A DNA stretch of 64,000 bases from CAVQCJ01 sp963849365. GTDB lineage: Bacteria; Actinomycetota; Actinomycetes; Prado026. The stretch lies in NCBI GenBank assembly GCA_963849365.1, contig CAWKHA010000004.1, positions 682,001-746,000 on the forward strand, read 5' to 3'. The translations under genes were made by a program, and so were the position numbers. The notes under the pieces were generated by a model that searched no databases, was not told the DNA's origin, and saw only the letters and a program-made list of their open reading frames with translations. Below, piece after piece: positions 52,433 through 60,798 of the stretch (within the stretch, counting starts at the first letter, position 1; the number at the start of each line of letters is the position of its first letter).

Positions 52433-54810
52433 TGCGCGCCTCCTTCGCGGCCCGCGTCCTGCAGCGCGCGCCAGACGTTCTGCGGTGAGCACGGCATTCG
52501 TATGTCGTCGACGCCGTGCGGTCGGAGCGCGTCGACGACGGCGTTGACCACGGCCGGCGTCGAGGCGATCGCACCGGCCTCGCCGACACCCTTGACGCCG
52601 AGGGCGTTGGTCGTCGACGGGGTCACGGTGCGGTCGGTGACGAAGTCGGGCAGGTCGGCAGCCGACGGCACGAGGTAGTCGACCATCGTGCCGCTGACCA
52701 GGTTGCCCTCCGCGTCGTACACGGCCTCCTCGAACAGGGCCTGCGCGACGCCCTGGGCGATGCCGCCGTGCACCTGTCCCTCGACGATCGCGGGGTTCAC
52801 CACGTTGCCGATGTCGTCCACGGCGACGTACTTGCGGATCGACACGGCACCGGTCTCGGTGTCCACCTCGGCCGCGCACAGGTGCGTGCCGTGCGGGTAC
52901 GAGAAGACGTTCGGGTCCACCGTCGAGTCGGCCACCAGCGTCGGCTCGACGCCGTCCGGCAGGTCGTGCGCGGTGAAGGCCTCGAACGCGACCGCCTGGA
53001 TCGGCTTCTCCGCCCCCGGCGTCCCCCTGACCTTGAAGACCCCGTTCTCGAAGTCCAGGTCGCCCGGGTCGCACTCGAGCTGGTGCGCCGCGATCTTCCG
53101 TGCCTTCTCGACCACCCGCTCGGCCGCGTTCAGGACCGCGATCCCCCCGACCACCAGCGAGCGCGAGCCGTAGGTGTCCATGCCGTTGGGCGCCATCTTC
53201 GTGTCGCCGTGGATGACCTCGATGTCGTCGAAGGGGACGCCGAGCGCGTCCGCCGCGATCTGGCTCCATGCGGTGACGTGGCCCTGGCCGTGCGGCGACG
53301 TGCCGGTCACCACCTCGACCTTGCCGGTCGGCAGCACGCGCACGGTCGAGGTCTCCCAGCCGCCGGCCACGTACTTCAGCGCCGAGAGGATCCGCGACGG
53401 GGCGAGCCCGCACATCTCGGTGAACGTGGAGACGCCGATGCCGAGCTGCACGGTGTCGCCGGACGCGCGGCGCTGCTGCTGCTCGGCGCGCAGCGCGTCG
53501 TAGCCGAACAGCTCCTTCGCCCGGGCCGTCGCCGCCTCGTAGTTGCCGCTGTCGTACTCGAGCCCGGCGATCGTCGCGAACGGGAACTCGTCGTGCTTGA
53601 TCCAGTTCTTCTCGCGCAGGACCAGCGGGTCCAGGCCCAGCTCCGCGGCCAGGTCGTCCATGATCCGCTCGATGGCGTACGTGGCCTCGGGGCGCCCGGC
53701 ACCGCGGTACGCGTCCGTCGGCGTCTTGGTCGAGAACACACCGGTGGTGCCGAAGTGGTACGCCTCGAACTTGTAGATGGCGTTGTACATGAACGCCCCG
53801 AGCAGGGGGATGCCCGGCGTGATGATCTGCAGGTAGGCGCCCATGTCCGCGAGCAGCTCCACGTGCAGCCCGAGCACGGTGCCGTCCGGAAGGTAGGAGA
53901 TCTCGATGTCCTGGATCTGGTCGCGGCCGTGGATCGTGGCGAGGTAGCCCTCGCTGCGCGACTCGGTCCACTTCACCGGCCGGCCCAGCTTGTTGGCCAC
54001 GATCGCGGCGATGATCTCCTCGCGGTAGAAGTCGAGCTTGGAGCCGAACCCACCGCCGACGTCGGGCGCGATGACCCGGATCTTGTGCTCGGGGAGTCCG
54101 GTCGTCAGGGCCAGCAGGAGGCGGACGATGTGCGGGATCTGGGTGGAGGACCACAGCGTGATCTCGCCCGTCGCGGCCATCGGCGCGCACACGACGGCCC
54201 GCGGCTCCATCGCGTTCGGGATGAGCCGCTGCTGGACGTAGCGGCGGTGGAACACCGCGCCGCCGCCGGCCTCGGCCTTGGCCTTCGAGGCCGCGTAGTC
54301 GCCGCCGTTGAGCTCCCAGTAGAAGCACTTGTTGGTGCCCTTGTCCGAGTGCACGAGCGCGGCGCCGTCGGCCAGCGCCGCCTCCATGTCCAGCACGGGC
54401 GGCAGCGGGGTGTAGTCCACCTCGACCGCCTCCAGCGCGTCCGCGGCGGCGTAGCGGGAGTCGGCCACGACGACGGCGACCGCGTCCCCGGCGAAGCGCA
54501 CCTCCTCGGTGGCCAGTGCCGGGAACGCCGGCGCCACCATGTCGTCGGTCACCGGCCACACGCACGGGACACCGGCCGCGCCGGTGTCGGCGCCGGTGAA
54601 CACGGCGACCACGCCCGGGCGGGCCAGCGCGGGGGTGGCGTCCAGCCGGTCGATGCGCGCGTGCGCCATCGGGCTGCGCAGGATCGACATGTACAGCATC
54701 CCGGGCAGCTGGATGTTGTCGGTCCACGTGGCCGACCCGGTGACGAGCTTGGCGTCCTCTTTGCGCTTGAGCGGCTGCCCTACCAGCTTCGCGCCGACGT
54801 CGACGGTCAC
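52429..54810 (-). CDS. Molybdenum hydroxylase large subunit, form II CoxL-like
   Basis: 793 residues from a GTG with GGGGAG upstream (MTVDVGAKLVGQPLKRKEDAKLVTGSATWTDNIQLPGML). The active-site loop reads TDAYRGAGRPEATYAIERIMDDLA: AYRGAGR defines form II proteins. The form I CO dehydrogenase loop is AYRCSFR, whose Cys binds copper, and it is absent here. Molybdopterin regions GGGFGSKLDFYREEIIAA, GTSPHGQGHVTAWSQIAADALG and a C-terminal GVKGVGEAGAIASTPAVVNAVVDAL (with the catalytic Glu) are present. It therefore probably oxidises an aldehyde or heteroaromatic compound. It overlaps coxS and coxM by 4 nt each. Confidence 0.92.
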   Translation of the reverse strand: MTVDVGAKLVGQPLKRKEDAKLVTGSATWTDNIQLPGMLYMSILRSPMAHARIDRLDATPALARPGVVAVFTGADTGAAGVPCVWPVTDDMVAPAFPALATEEVRFAGDAVAVVVADSRYAAADALEAVEVDYTPLPPVLDMEAALADGAALVHSDKGTNKCFYWELNGGDYAASKAKAEAGGGAVFHRRYVQQRLIPNAMEPRAVVCAPMAATGEITLWSSTQIPHIVRLLLALTTGLPEHKIRVIAPDVGGGFGSKLDFYREEIIAAIVANKLGRPVKWTESRSEGYLATIHGRDQIQDIEISYLPDGTVLGLHVELLADMGAYLQIITPGIPLLGAFMYNAIYKFEAYHFGTTGVFSTKTPTDAYRGAGRPEATYAIERIMDDLAAELGLDPLVLREKNWIKHDEFPFATIAGLEYDSGNYEAATARAKELFGYDALRAEQQQRRASGDTVQLGIGVSTFTEMCGLAPSRILSALKYVAGGWETSTVRVLPTGKVEVVTGTSPHGQGHVTAWSQIAADALGVPFDDIEVIHGDTKMAPNGMDTYGSRSLVVGGIAVLNAAERVVEKARKIAAHQLECDPGDLDFENGVFKVRGTPGAEKPIQAVAFEAFTAHDLPDGVEPTLVADSTVDPNVFSYPHGTHLCAAEVDTETGAVSIRKYVAVDDIGNVVNPAIVEGQVHGGIAQGVAQALFEEAVYDAEGNLVSGTMVDYLVPSAADLPDFVTDRTVTPSTTNALGVKGVGEAGAIASTPAVVNAVVDALRPHGVDDIRMPCSPQNVWRALQDAGREGGAQ

Positions 54811-55286
54811 TTCGACGCTCCCCTCATCTCGGCGGCGGCGGCCTGCACCGCGCGCACGATGTTCACGTAGCCGGTGCACCGGCACAGGTTGCCCTCGAGG
54901 CCGGCGCGCACCTCGGCGTCGGTGGGGTCGGGGTTGTCCCTCAACAGGTCGACCGCCGCCAGCATCATCCCGGGCGTGCAGTAGCCGCACTGCAGACCGT
55001 GCTCCTCGTGGAACGCCTTCTGGATCGGGTGCCACTCGCCGTTGGCGAGCCCCTGCACCGTGGTGATCTCGGCACCGTCGGCCTGCACGGCGAGCACGGC
55101 ACAGCTCTTCACCGACCGGCCGGACAGCAGCACGGTGCACGCACCGCAGTTGGAGGTGTCGCAGCCGATTGGAGTGCCGGTCCGACCGAGGTCGTCCCGC
55201 AGGAAGTGGACGAGGAGCCGGCGCGGCTCCACGTCGCGCTCGTACTTGGTGCCGTCGACGCTGACGCTGACGTGGACCGTGCTCAA
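54807..55286 (-). CDS. Molybdenum hydroxylase [2Fe-2S] small subunit, CoxS-like
   Basis: 159 residues. The plant-type ferredoxin cluster is GCDTSNCGACTVLLSGRSVKSC (about 43-64) and the second cluster CGYCTPGMMLAAVDLL...GLEGNLCRCTGYVNIVRAV (about 103-140). The start codon is TTG, unusual but supported by homology from the second residue (STVHVSVSVDGTKYERDVEPRRLLVHFLRDDLGRTG) and a GGGGGTG tract just upstream. It is the first gene of the operon. The 118-bp region before it holds a TAGGGT box near 55328. Confidence 0.92.
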   Translation of the reverse strand: MSTVHVSVSVDGTKYERDVEPRRLLVHFLRDDLGRTGTPIGCDTSNCGACTVLLSGRSVKSCAVLAVQADGAEITTVQGLANGEWHPIQKAFHEEHGLQCGYCTPGMMLAAVDLLRDNPDPTDAEVRAGLEGNLCRCTGYVNIVRAVQAAAAEMRGASK

Positions 55287-55404
55287 GGGACACCCCCACG
55301 GGGTCTTGGGACGTATAGCCGCACCCTAGGGCGCCTGATGCGGTCGCACCACAGGTAGGACCGGCCCGTTTCGATCGTCGCTGCGCCGGGGCGGCCGGGG
55401 CGGC

Positions 55405-56187
55405 TCAGCGCTTGGGCCGGCCGCGCCGGTACGCGGCCGCGACCATGCCTCGCGGGGCGTGCCTGGCCAGGGTGGACAGGACCTTGTAGCGGGTGGTCGG
55501 GACGCTCACCGGCCGCCCGCGGCCGAGGTCGGCCAGCGCCCCGTCGACCACCTGGTCGACGGACAGCCACAGCCAGTCCGGGATCGCGCTCACGTCCATG
55601 CCGCCGCGCTGGTGGAACTCCGTACGGACGAACCCAGGGCACACGACCATCGCCCGCACGCCGGTGCCGGCCAGCTCGCCGGCCAGGCCTTCGGTGAACA
55701 CGGTGACCCAGGACTTGGCGGCGTTGTAGGTCCCGCCGCAGACCCAGCCGCCCACCGAGGACACGTTCACCACCGCCCCGGCGCCGCGCGCGACCATCCC
55801 CGGTACGACTGCGTGGGTGAGCCGCAGCACCGCCCGCACCAGGACGTCGAGCTGGTTCTCCTCGGACTCGACGGTGTTGGCGGCGAACCGCCGGTTCGTG
55901 CCGAAGCCGGCGTTGTTGACGAGCAGCGCCACCGGGCGGGACGCGTCGTCCAGCCGGTGCTCGACCCGCAGGCACTGCGCACGGTCGGAAAGGTCGGCAG
56001 GCAGCACCTGGACCGCACCGCCGTACCGGTGCCGCAGGTCGGCCGCCTGCTGGTCGAGCCGGTCGACCGAGCGCGCGACCAGGATCAGGTCGTGGCCCCG
56101 CGAAGCCAGCCGCTCCGCGAAGGCGGCCCCGATCCCCGACGTCGACCCCGTCACCAGCGCCACCGGCGCCCTCGATCCAGTGCTCAT
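55405..56187 (-). CDS. Short-chain dehydrogenase/reductase
   Basis: 260 residues from ATG (MSTGSRAPVALVTGSTSGIGAAFAERLASRG). Cofactor motif TGSTSGIG, NNAGFG, Ser in VVNVSSVGGW and the catalytic YNAAK (about residue 155), then VCPGFVRTEFHQ. The family and C-terminal VPTTRYKVLSTLARHAPRGMV resemble actinobacterial SDRs of unknown substrate. A GAGGG 7 nt upstream supports this start over an open-frame extension that would run through the palindromic element. Confidence 0.9.
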   Translation of the reverse strand: MSTGSRAPVALVTGSTSGIGAAFAERLASRGHDLILVARSVDRLDQQAADLRHRYGGAVQVLPADLSDRAQCLRVEHRLDDASRPVALLVNNAGFGTNRRFAANTVESEENQLDVLVRAVLRLTHAVVPGMVARGAGAVVNVSSVGGWVCGGTYNAAKSWVTVFTEGLAGELAGTGVRAMVVCPGFVRTEFHQRGGMDVSAIPDWLWLSVDQVVDGALADLGRGRPVSVPTTRYKVLSTLARHAPRGMVAAAYRRGRPKR

Positions 56188-56212
56188 CCCCTCACCCTCG
56201 CACCCCACCCCA

Positions 56213-56278
56213 CCGACTGAAGCGCGCGTCTTGGGCCTAAACCGGGCCATGTAGGCCCAAGACGCGCGCTTCAGTCGG
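56213..56278. repeat. Long palindromic element, family A copy 2
   Basis: A perfect 27-bp inverted repeat, arms 56213-56239 and 56252-56278, 12-nt loop. It shares with the copy at 17165-17230 the segment CCGACTGA-N-GCGCGCGTCTTGG; position 9 is A here and T there, with the complementary change in the opposite arm. It lies between divergent start sites (SDR ATG at 56187; aminotransferase -10 at 56291), where a terminator would not be expected. Confidence 0.8.
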
Positions 56279-56290
56279 GAGAGGGGGCTC

Positions 56291-56296
56291 TACGGT
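56291..56296 (+). promoter_or_regulatory. -10 box of a leaderless promoter for the aminotransferase
   Basis: TACGGT is followed by 7 nt and the GTG at 56304, placing the likely transcription start on the start codon. It begins 12 nt after the family A palindrome, so the -35 region lies inside the palindrome's right arm. Confidence 0.55.
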
Positions 56297-56303
56297 GGGC
56301 CGC

Positions 56304-57482
56304 GTGGATGGGAAGCGGCCGCTGCTCGCCCCGCACCTGAGCGGTCTGGGGACGACGATCTTCGCCGAGATGTCGGCCCTCGCCACGGCGACCGGGTCGA
56401 TCAACCTCGGACAGGGCTTCCCCGACACCGACGGGCCCCGAGCCGTCGCCGAGGCCGCCGCTGCGGCGATCCTCGAGGGGCGGGGGAACCAGTACCCGCC
56501 CGGCCCCGGCATCCCCGAGCTGCGAGCGGCGATCGTCGCGCACCAGCGCCGCCAGTACGGCATCGAGCTCGACCCCGAGACGCAGGTGCTGGTCACCGCA
56601 GGGGCCACCGAGGCCATAGCGGCCGCGATCCTCGCGCTGGTCGACACCGGCGACGAGGTGATCGCGCTCGAGCCGTACTACGACTCGTACGCGGCGACCG
56701 TGGCGATGGCCCGCGGCGTGCGCGTGCCGGTGACGTTGCGCGCCCCGGCGTTCAGGCTCGACGTGGCCGCGCTGCGGGCCGCCGTCTCCCCCCGGACCCG
56801 GCTGATCCTGCTCAACACCCCGCACAACCCGACCGGGACCGTCCTGACCCGTGACGAGCTCGCGGCCGTCGCGGCAGTGGCCGTCGAGCACGACCTGCTC
56901 GTGGTCAGCGACGAGGTCTACGAGCACCTCACGTTCGACGGCAGCGAGCACGTGCCGATCTGCACGCTGCCGGGCATGGCCGACCGTACGGTCACCATCT
57001 CCTCGGCCGGGAAGACGTTCTCGTTCACCGGCTGGAAGGTCGGCTGGGTCACCGGATCGGCCGAGCTCGTCGCGGCGGTGCGCACCACCAAGCAGTTCCT
57101 GACCTACGTCTCGGCCGGGCCGTTCCAGTACGCCGTGGCCGAGGCGCTGGCCGCGGACCCGTCGACCTACCTGCGGCTGCGCGACGGCCTCCAGGACCGC
57201 CGCGACCAGCTGTGCGCCGGGCTGGGCGGGCTGGGCTTCGAGGTGTACGTCCCGGCCGGGACGTACTTCGCGACCACCGACGTGCGGCCCCTGGGCTGGA
57301 CCGACGGGTTGGAGTTCTGTCGCGCGCTGCCCGAGCGGTGCGGGGTCGTGGCCGTTCCGCACCAGGTGTTCTACGACGACGTCGAGGCCGGCCGGCCGCT
57401 CGTACGGTGGGCGTTCTGCAAGCGGCCCGAGGTCCTCGACGAGGCGCTCGCCCGGCTCGCGACCGGCAAGCTCGCCCGCTAG
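56304..57482 (+). CDS. Class I/II pyridoxal-phosphate aminotransferase
   Basis: 392 residues from the GTG at 56304 (MDGKRPLLAPHLSGLGTTIFAEM). An in-frame GTG at 56295 overlaps the -10 box and is rejected. INLGQGFPDTDGPRAVAEAA, YPPGPGIPELRAAI, TAGATEAIAAAILALVDTGDEVI, LLNTPHNPTGTVLTRDEL, VVSDEVYEHLTFD and the Schiff-base Lys in ISSAGKTFSFTGWKVGWVTG (about 233) are present. It resembles the methionine/kynurenine/N-succinyldiaminopimelate aminotransferase group (DapC/YbdL-like). Its stop shares the CTAG at 57479-57482 with the convergent gene. Confidence 0.9.
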   Translation: MDGKRPLLAPHLSGLGTTIFAEMSALATATGSINLGQGFPDTDGPRAVAEAAAAAILEGRGNQYPPGPGIPELRAAIVAHQRRQYGIELDPETQVLVTAGATEAIAAAILALVDTGDEVIALEPYYDSYAATVAMARGVRVPVTLRAPAFRLDVAALRAAVSPRTRLILLNTPHNPTGTVLTRDELAAVAAVAVEHDLLVVSDEVYEHLTFDGSEHVPICTLPGMADRTVTISSAGKTFSFTGWKVGWVTGSAELVAAVRTTKQFLTYVSAGPFQYAVAEALAADPSTYLRLRDGLQDRRDQLCAGLGGLGFEVYVPAGTYFATTDVRPLGWTDGLEFCRALPERCGVVAVPHQVFYDDVEAGRPLVRWAFCKRPEVLDEALARLATGKLAR

Positions 57483-58042
57483 CGCGACCGGGCAACCCGC
57501 CGCTGCTGGCCCACCAGCCGGAACGCCGCGAACGCCCCGATCGCGAGGAACGCCCAGGCCAGGGCGCTGCCGGGCGACTTGATGATGAACTCGCCCCAGC
57601 CGATGTACTGCCCCACGAAGTCGACCGCGTCGAGGAAGCTTCCGTGCAGGGCCTCCATGCCGGCGACGAGCTGGGACAGCGCGAAGCCGAACAGGATGCC
57701 GACGGCGGCCAGCGCGGCCGACGCCAGCGCCACGCCTGTCGAGGCGATCCGTCCCACCCGGTGCACGGCGTACCCGACGCCGTACCCGATGCCGACCGCC
57801 ACGATCCCGAGCTGCCACTTGGTGATGTAGACGAGAGCGCCCCAGACGATCGCGCCCAGGAGCGCCGCACCGGCACCGGCCAGCAGGCCGCGGAGCTGGT
57901 CACCGGGCGGCGCCGGCTCGGCCGCTCGGGGCGCGTACGTGCCGTACTCGGGGAACGTCGGCGCCGCCGGCTCCGCGGCGTTGCCTGGTTCGGCGGCGTC
58001 GGTCGGCTCGGCGGCGTCGGTCGGCCCCGTCTGGTAACTCAT
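57479..58042 (-). CDS. Membrane protein with Ala/Pro-rich N-terminus, unknown function
   Basis: 187 residues. The N-terminal 55 residues are low complexity (QTGPTDAAEPTDAAEPGNAAEPAAP), followed by about four hydrophobic helices (GLLAGAGAALLGAIVWGALVYI, LGIVAVGIGYGVGYAVHRVG, GVALASAALAAVGILFGFALS, ALAWAFLAIGAFAAFRLVG). No family recognised. A TACCGT box at 58052-58057 sits 9 nt before the ATG on this strand. It is divergent from nothing and lies 35 nt downstream of clpB. Confidence 0.7.
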   Translation of the reverse strand: MSYQTGPTDAAEPTDAAEPGNAAEPAAPTFPEYGTYAPRAAEPAPPGDQLRGLLAGAGAALLGAIVWGALVYITKWQLGIVAVGIGYGVGYAVHRVGRIASTGVALASAALAAVGILFGFALSQLVAGMEALHGSFLDAVDFVGQYIGWGEFIIKSPGSALAWAFLAIGAFAAFRLVGQQRRVARSR

Positions 58043-58077
58043 GGCGCGCAGACGGTACCCAAGGCGGTGGCAGCGGG

Positions 58078-60654
58078 TCAGGACTTCGAGGTCACCGAGA
58101 GGGCCGTGCCGTCTACGGCGACGTCCACGAGGACGACGTCGCCGTCGCGGACCTCGCCGCTGAGGATCGCCTTCGCCAGCTGGTCGCCGATCTCGGTCTG
58201 CACCAGCCGTCGCAGCGGCCGCGCACCGTAGACCGGGTCGAACCCGGCCAGCGCCAGCCACTCCCGGGCGGCCGCCGTGACCTCCAGGTCCAGCCGCCGG
58301 TCGGCCAGCCGCTTCGCCAGCAACGCCACCTGCAGGTCGACGATCCTGGCCAGTTCCTCGGTCCCCAGCGGGTCGAACACGACCACGTCGTCGAGCCGGT
58401 TCACGAACTCCGGCCTGAACGTGGCGCGGACCGCCGCCATGACCCCTTCGCGCCGCCCGTCCGCGTCCAGCTCCGGGTCCTGCAGGAACGCCGACCCCAG
58501 GTTCGACGTCATCACCAGGATCACGTTGCGGAAGTCGACGGTGCGGCCCTGCCCGTCGGTCAGGCGCCCGTCGTCCAGCACCTGGAGCAGCAGGTCGAAG
58601 ACCTCGGGGTGCGCCTTCTCGACCTCGTCGAGCAGCACCACGGTGTACGGACGACGGCGCACCGCCTCGGTGAGCTGGCCACCCTCCTCGTACCCGACGT
58701 AGCCGGGAGGCGCTCCGACCAGCCGCGCGACGGAGTGCTTCTCCCCGTACTCGCTCATGTCGATGCGCACCATCGCGCGCTCGTCGTCGAACAGGAAGTC
58801 GGCGAGCGCCTTGGCCAGCTCGGTCTTCCCGACGCCCGTCGGCCCGAGGAAGAGGAACGAGCCGGTCGGCCGGTCGGGGTCGGAGACGCCGGCCCTGGCC
58901 CGGCGTACGGCGTCGGACACGGCGCGCACCGCCGCGTGCTGCCCGACCAGTCGCTTGCCCAGCTCGGACTCCATCCGCAGCAGCTTGGCCGTCTCACCCT
59001 CGAGCAGCCGGCCGGCCGGGATACCGGTCCACGCGGCCACGACCTCGGCCACGTCGTCCGGACCGACCTCCTCCTTGACCATGGCGCTGCGGGAGTTGGC
59101 CGCCTCGCGGGCCCGGGCGAGCTCGGCCTCGACCTCGCGGACGCGGCCGTACTGGATCCTGGACGCGGTCTCCAGGTCGCCGTCGCGCTGGGCCAGCTCC
59201 ACCTCGGTGCGCAGCCGGTCCAGCTCCTCGGCGAGCGCGCCCGCCCGGTTCAGCGCACCCTTCTCCTGCTCCCACCGCGCGACCAGCGCGGACAGCCGTT
59301 CCTGCTTGTCGGCGAGGTCGCGGCGGAGCCGTTCCAGCCGCTCGACCGACGCGGGGTCGGTCTCGTTCTCCAGCGCCAGCTCCTCCATGCGCGCCCGGTC
59401 GACGGCGCGCTGCAGCTCGTCGATCTCGACCGGGCGGGAGTCGATCTCCATACGCAGCCGGGAGGCGGCCTCGTCCACGAGGTCGATGGCCTTGTCCGGC
59501 AGGAAGCGCGAGGTGATGTAGCGGTTGGACAGCGTGGCCGCGGCCACCAGGGCGGAGTCGGCGATCTGCACCTTGTGGTGCGCCTCGTACTTCTCCCGCA
59601 GCCCGCGCAGGATCGCGATCGTGTCCTCGACCGAGGGCTCGCCGACCAGCACCTGCTGGAAGCGGCGCTCGAGCGCGGCGTCCTTCTCGATGTGCTCGCG
59701 GTACTCGTCCAGCGTCGTCGCGCCGACCATGCGCAGCTCACCACGGGCCAGCATCGGCTTGAGCATGTTGCCCGCGTCCATCGCGCTCTCGCCGGTGGCG
59801 CCGGCGCCGACGACGGTGTGCAGCTCGTCGATGAACGTGACCACCTGGCCGTCGGAGCCCTTGATCTCCTCGAGCACCGCCTTGAGCCGCTCCTCGAACT
59901 CGCCCCGGTACTTCGCCCCGGCCACCATCGCGGCGAGGTCCAGCGACACCAGGCGCTTGCCGCGCAACGACTCCGGGACGTCGCCGGCCACGATGCGCTG
60001 GGCGAGACCCTCCACGACGGCCGTCTTCCCGACGCCCGGCTCACCGATCAGGACCGGGTTGTTCTTGGTCCGGCGGGACAGCACCTGCACGACCCTGCGG
60101 ATCTCGGCGTCCCGCCCGATGACGGGGTCGATGTCGCCTTTGCGGGCCCGCGCGGTGAGGTCGACGCCGTACTTCTCCAGCGCCTGGAACGACCCCTCCG
60201 GGTCGGCGGAGGCCACCCGGGCGGCTCCGCGCACCCGGTCGAGCGCCTCGGCCAGCGCCTGCTCGGTCGCGCCGTGCCGGGCGAGCCGGTCGGAGGCGTC
60301 GGCGCCGGCCGCCGCGAGGCCGAGCAGCAGGTGCTCGGTCGACAGGTAGGCGTCGCCGCGGGCCTGCGCGCGCTCGGTGGCCACGGCCAGCACCCGCTGC
60401 AGCGCGCCGGACGCCTGCGGCCCGGAGACCGTCGTCCCGCTGGCCCGGGGCAGCTGCGCCATCGCGGCGTCGGTGGCGGCGAGCAGCGCGGCCCGGTCGA
60501 CGCCCACCGCGTCCAGCAGCGCCAGCGCGATGCCGTCGGGCTGGTGCAGCAGGGCGTCCAGGAGGTGGATCGGCTCCAGGGCCGGGTGGCCCGCGGAGAC
60601 CGCGGCGCGCTGGGCGGTCGCGATCGCTTCCTGGCTACGGGTGGTGAGGTCCAT
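58078..60654 (-). CDS. clpB: ATP-dependent chaperone ClpB
   Basis: 858 residues, full length. N-domain repeats (about 1-145), NBD1 with Walker A GEPGVGKTAVVEG near 205 and Walker B VVTFIDELHTVVGAG, and the middle coiled-coil domain about 400-520 (RLERLRRDLADKQERLSALVARWEQEKGALNRAG). NBD2 has GPTGVGKTELAKAL near 603 and VVLLDEVEKAHPEVFDLLLQVLDDGRLTDGQG. It disaggregates proteins with DnaK/DnaJ after heat stress. HspR, the usual repressor, is encoded 2.6 kb away. A weak -10-like TAGCGT is at 60718-60723; no clear HspR inverted repeat (CTTGAGT-N7-ACTCAAG) was found in 60655-60798. Confidence 0.97.
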   Translation of the reverse strand: MDLTTRSQEAIATAQRAAVSAGHPALEPIHLLDALLHQPDGIALALLDAVGVDRAALLAATDAAMAQLPRASGTTVSGPQASGALQRVLAVATERAQARGDAYLSTEHLLLGLAAAGADASDRLARHGATEQALAEALDRVRGAARVASADPEGSFQALEKYGVDLTARARKGDIDPVIGRDAEIRRVVQVLSRRTKNNPVLIGEPGVGKTAVVEGLAQRIVAGDVPESLRGKRLVSLDLAAMVAGAKYRGEFEERLKAVLEEIKGSDGQVVTFIDELHTVVGAGATGESAMDAGNMLKPMLARGELRMVGATTLDEYREHIEKDAALERRFQQVLVGEPSVEDTIAILRGLREKYEAHHKVQIADSALVAAATLSNRYITSRFLPDKAIDLVDEAASRLRMEIDSRPVEIDELQRAVDRARMEELALENETDPASVERLERLRRDLADKQERLSALVARWEQEKGALNRAGALAEELDRLRTEVELAQRDGDLETASRIQYGRVREVEAELARAREAANSRSAMVKEEVGPDDVAEVVAAWTGIPAGRLLEGETAKLLRMESELGKRLVGQHAAVRAVSDAVRRARAGVSDPDRPTGSFLFLGPTGVGKTELAKALADFLFDDERAMVRIDMSEYGEKHSVARLVGAPPGYVGYEEGGQLTEAVRRRPYTVVLLDEVEKAHPEVFDLLLQVLDDGRLTDGQGRTVDFRNVILVMTSNLGSAFLQDPELDADGRREGVMAAVRATFRPEFVNRLDDVVVFDPLGTEELARIVDLQVALLAKRLADRRLDLEVTAAAREWLALAGFDPVYGARPLRRLVQTEIGDQLAKAILSGEVRDGDVVLVDVAVDGTALSVTSKS

Positions 60655-60798
60655 CTGGCTCCACTACTGGACTGCTCGGGGGTTCCTTCGGGAGTCTGCC
60701 CGCGTCAGTCTGCCCCGACGCTAGACACATAGCTCGAACGCCGAAAGCAGAAGCCTTCTTCCCTGGTCCCGCCCGGAGCACCGGCCGCGCGGCGCGGG

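Noticed and set aside
52429..55286. Calling the cox operon an aerobic carbon monoxide dehydrogenase
   Set aside because: The large subunit has AYRGAGR instead of AYRCSFR, so the form I copper-molybdenum centre is absent.
56295..56303. Upstream GTG as start of the aminotransferase
   Set aside because: It overlaps the -10 box; the GTG at 56304 has the leaderless spacing and family-like N-terminus.
60655..60798. Search for an HspR-associated inverted repeat upstream of clpB
   Set aside because: Only GTTCGAG and partial similarities are seen; the CTTGAGT-N7-ACTCAAG pattern is not present, so no operator is annotated.
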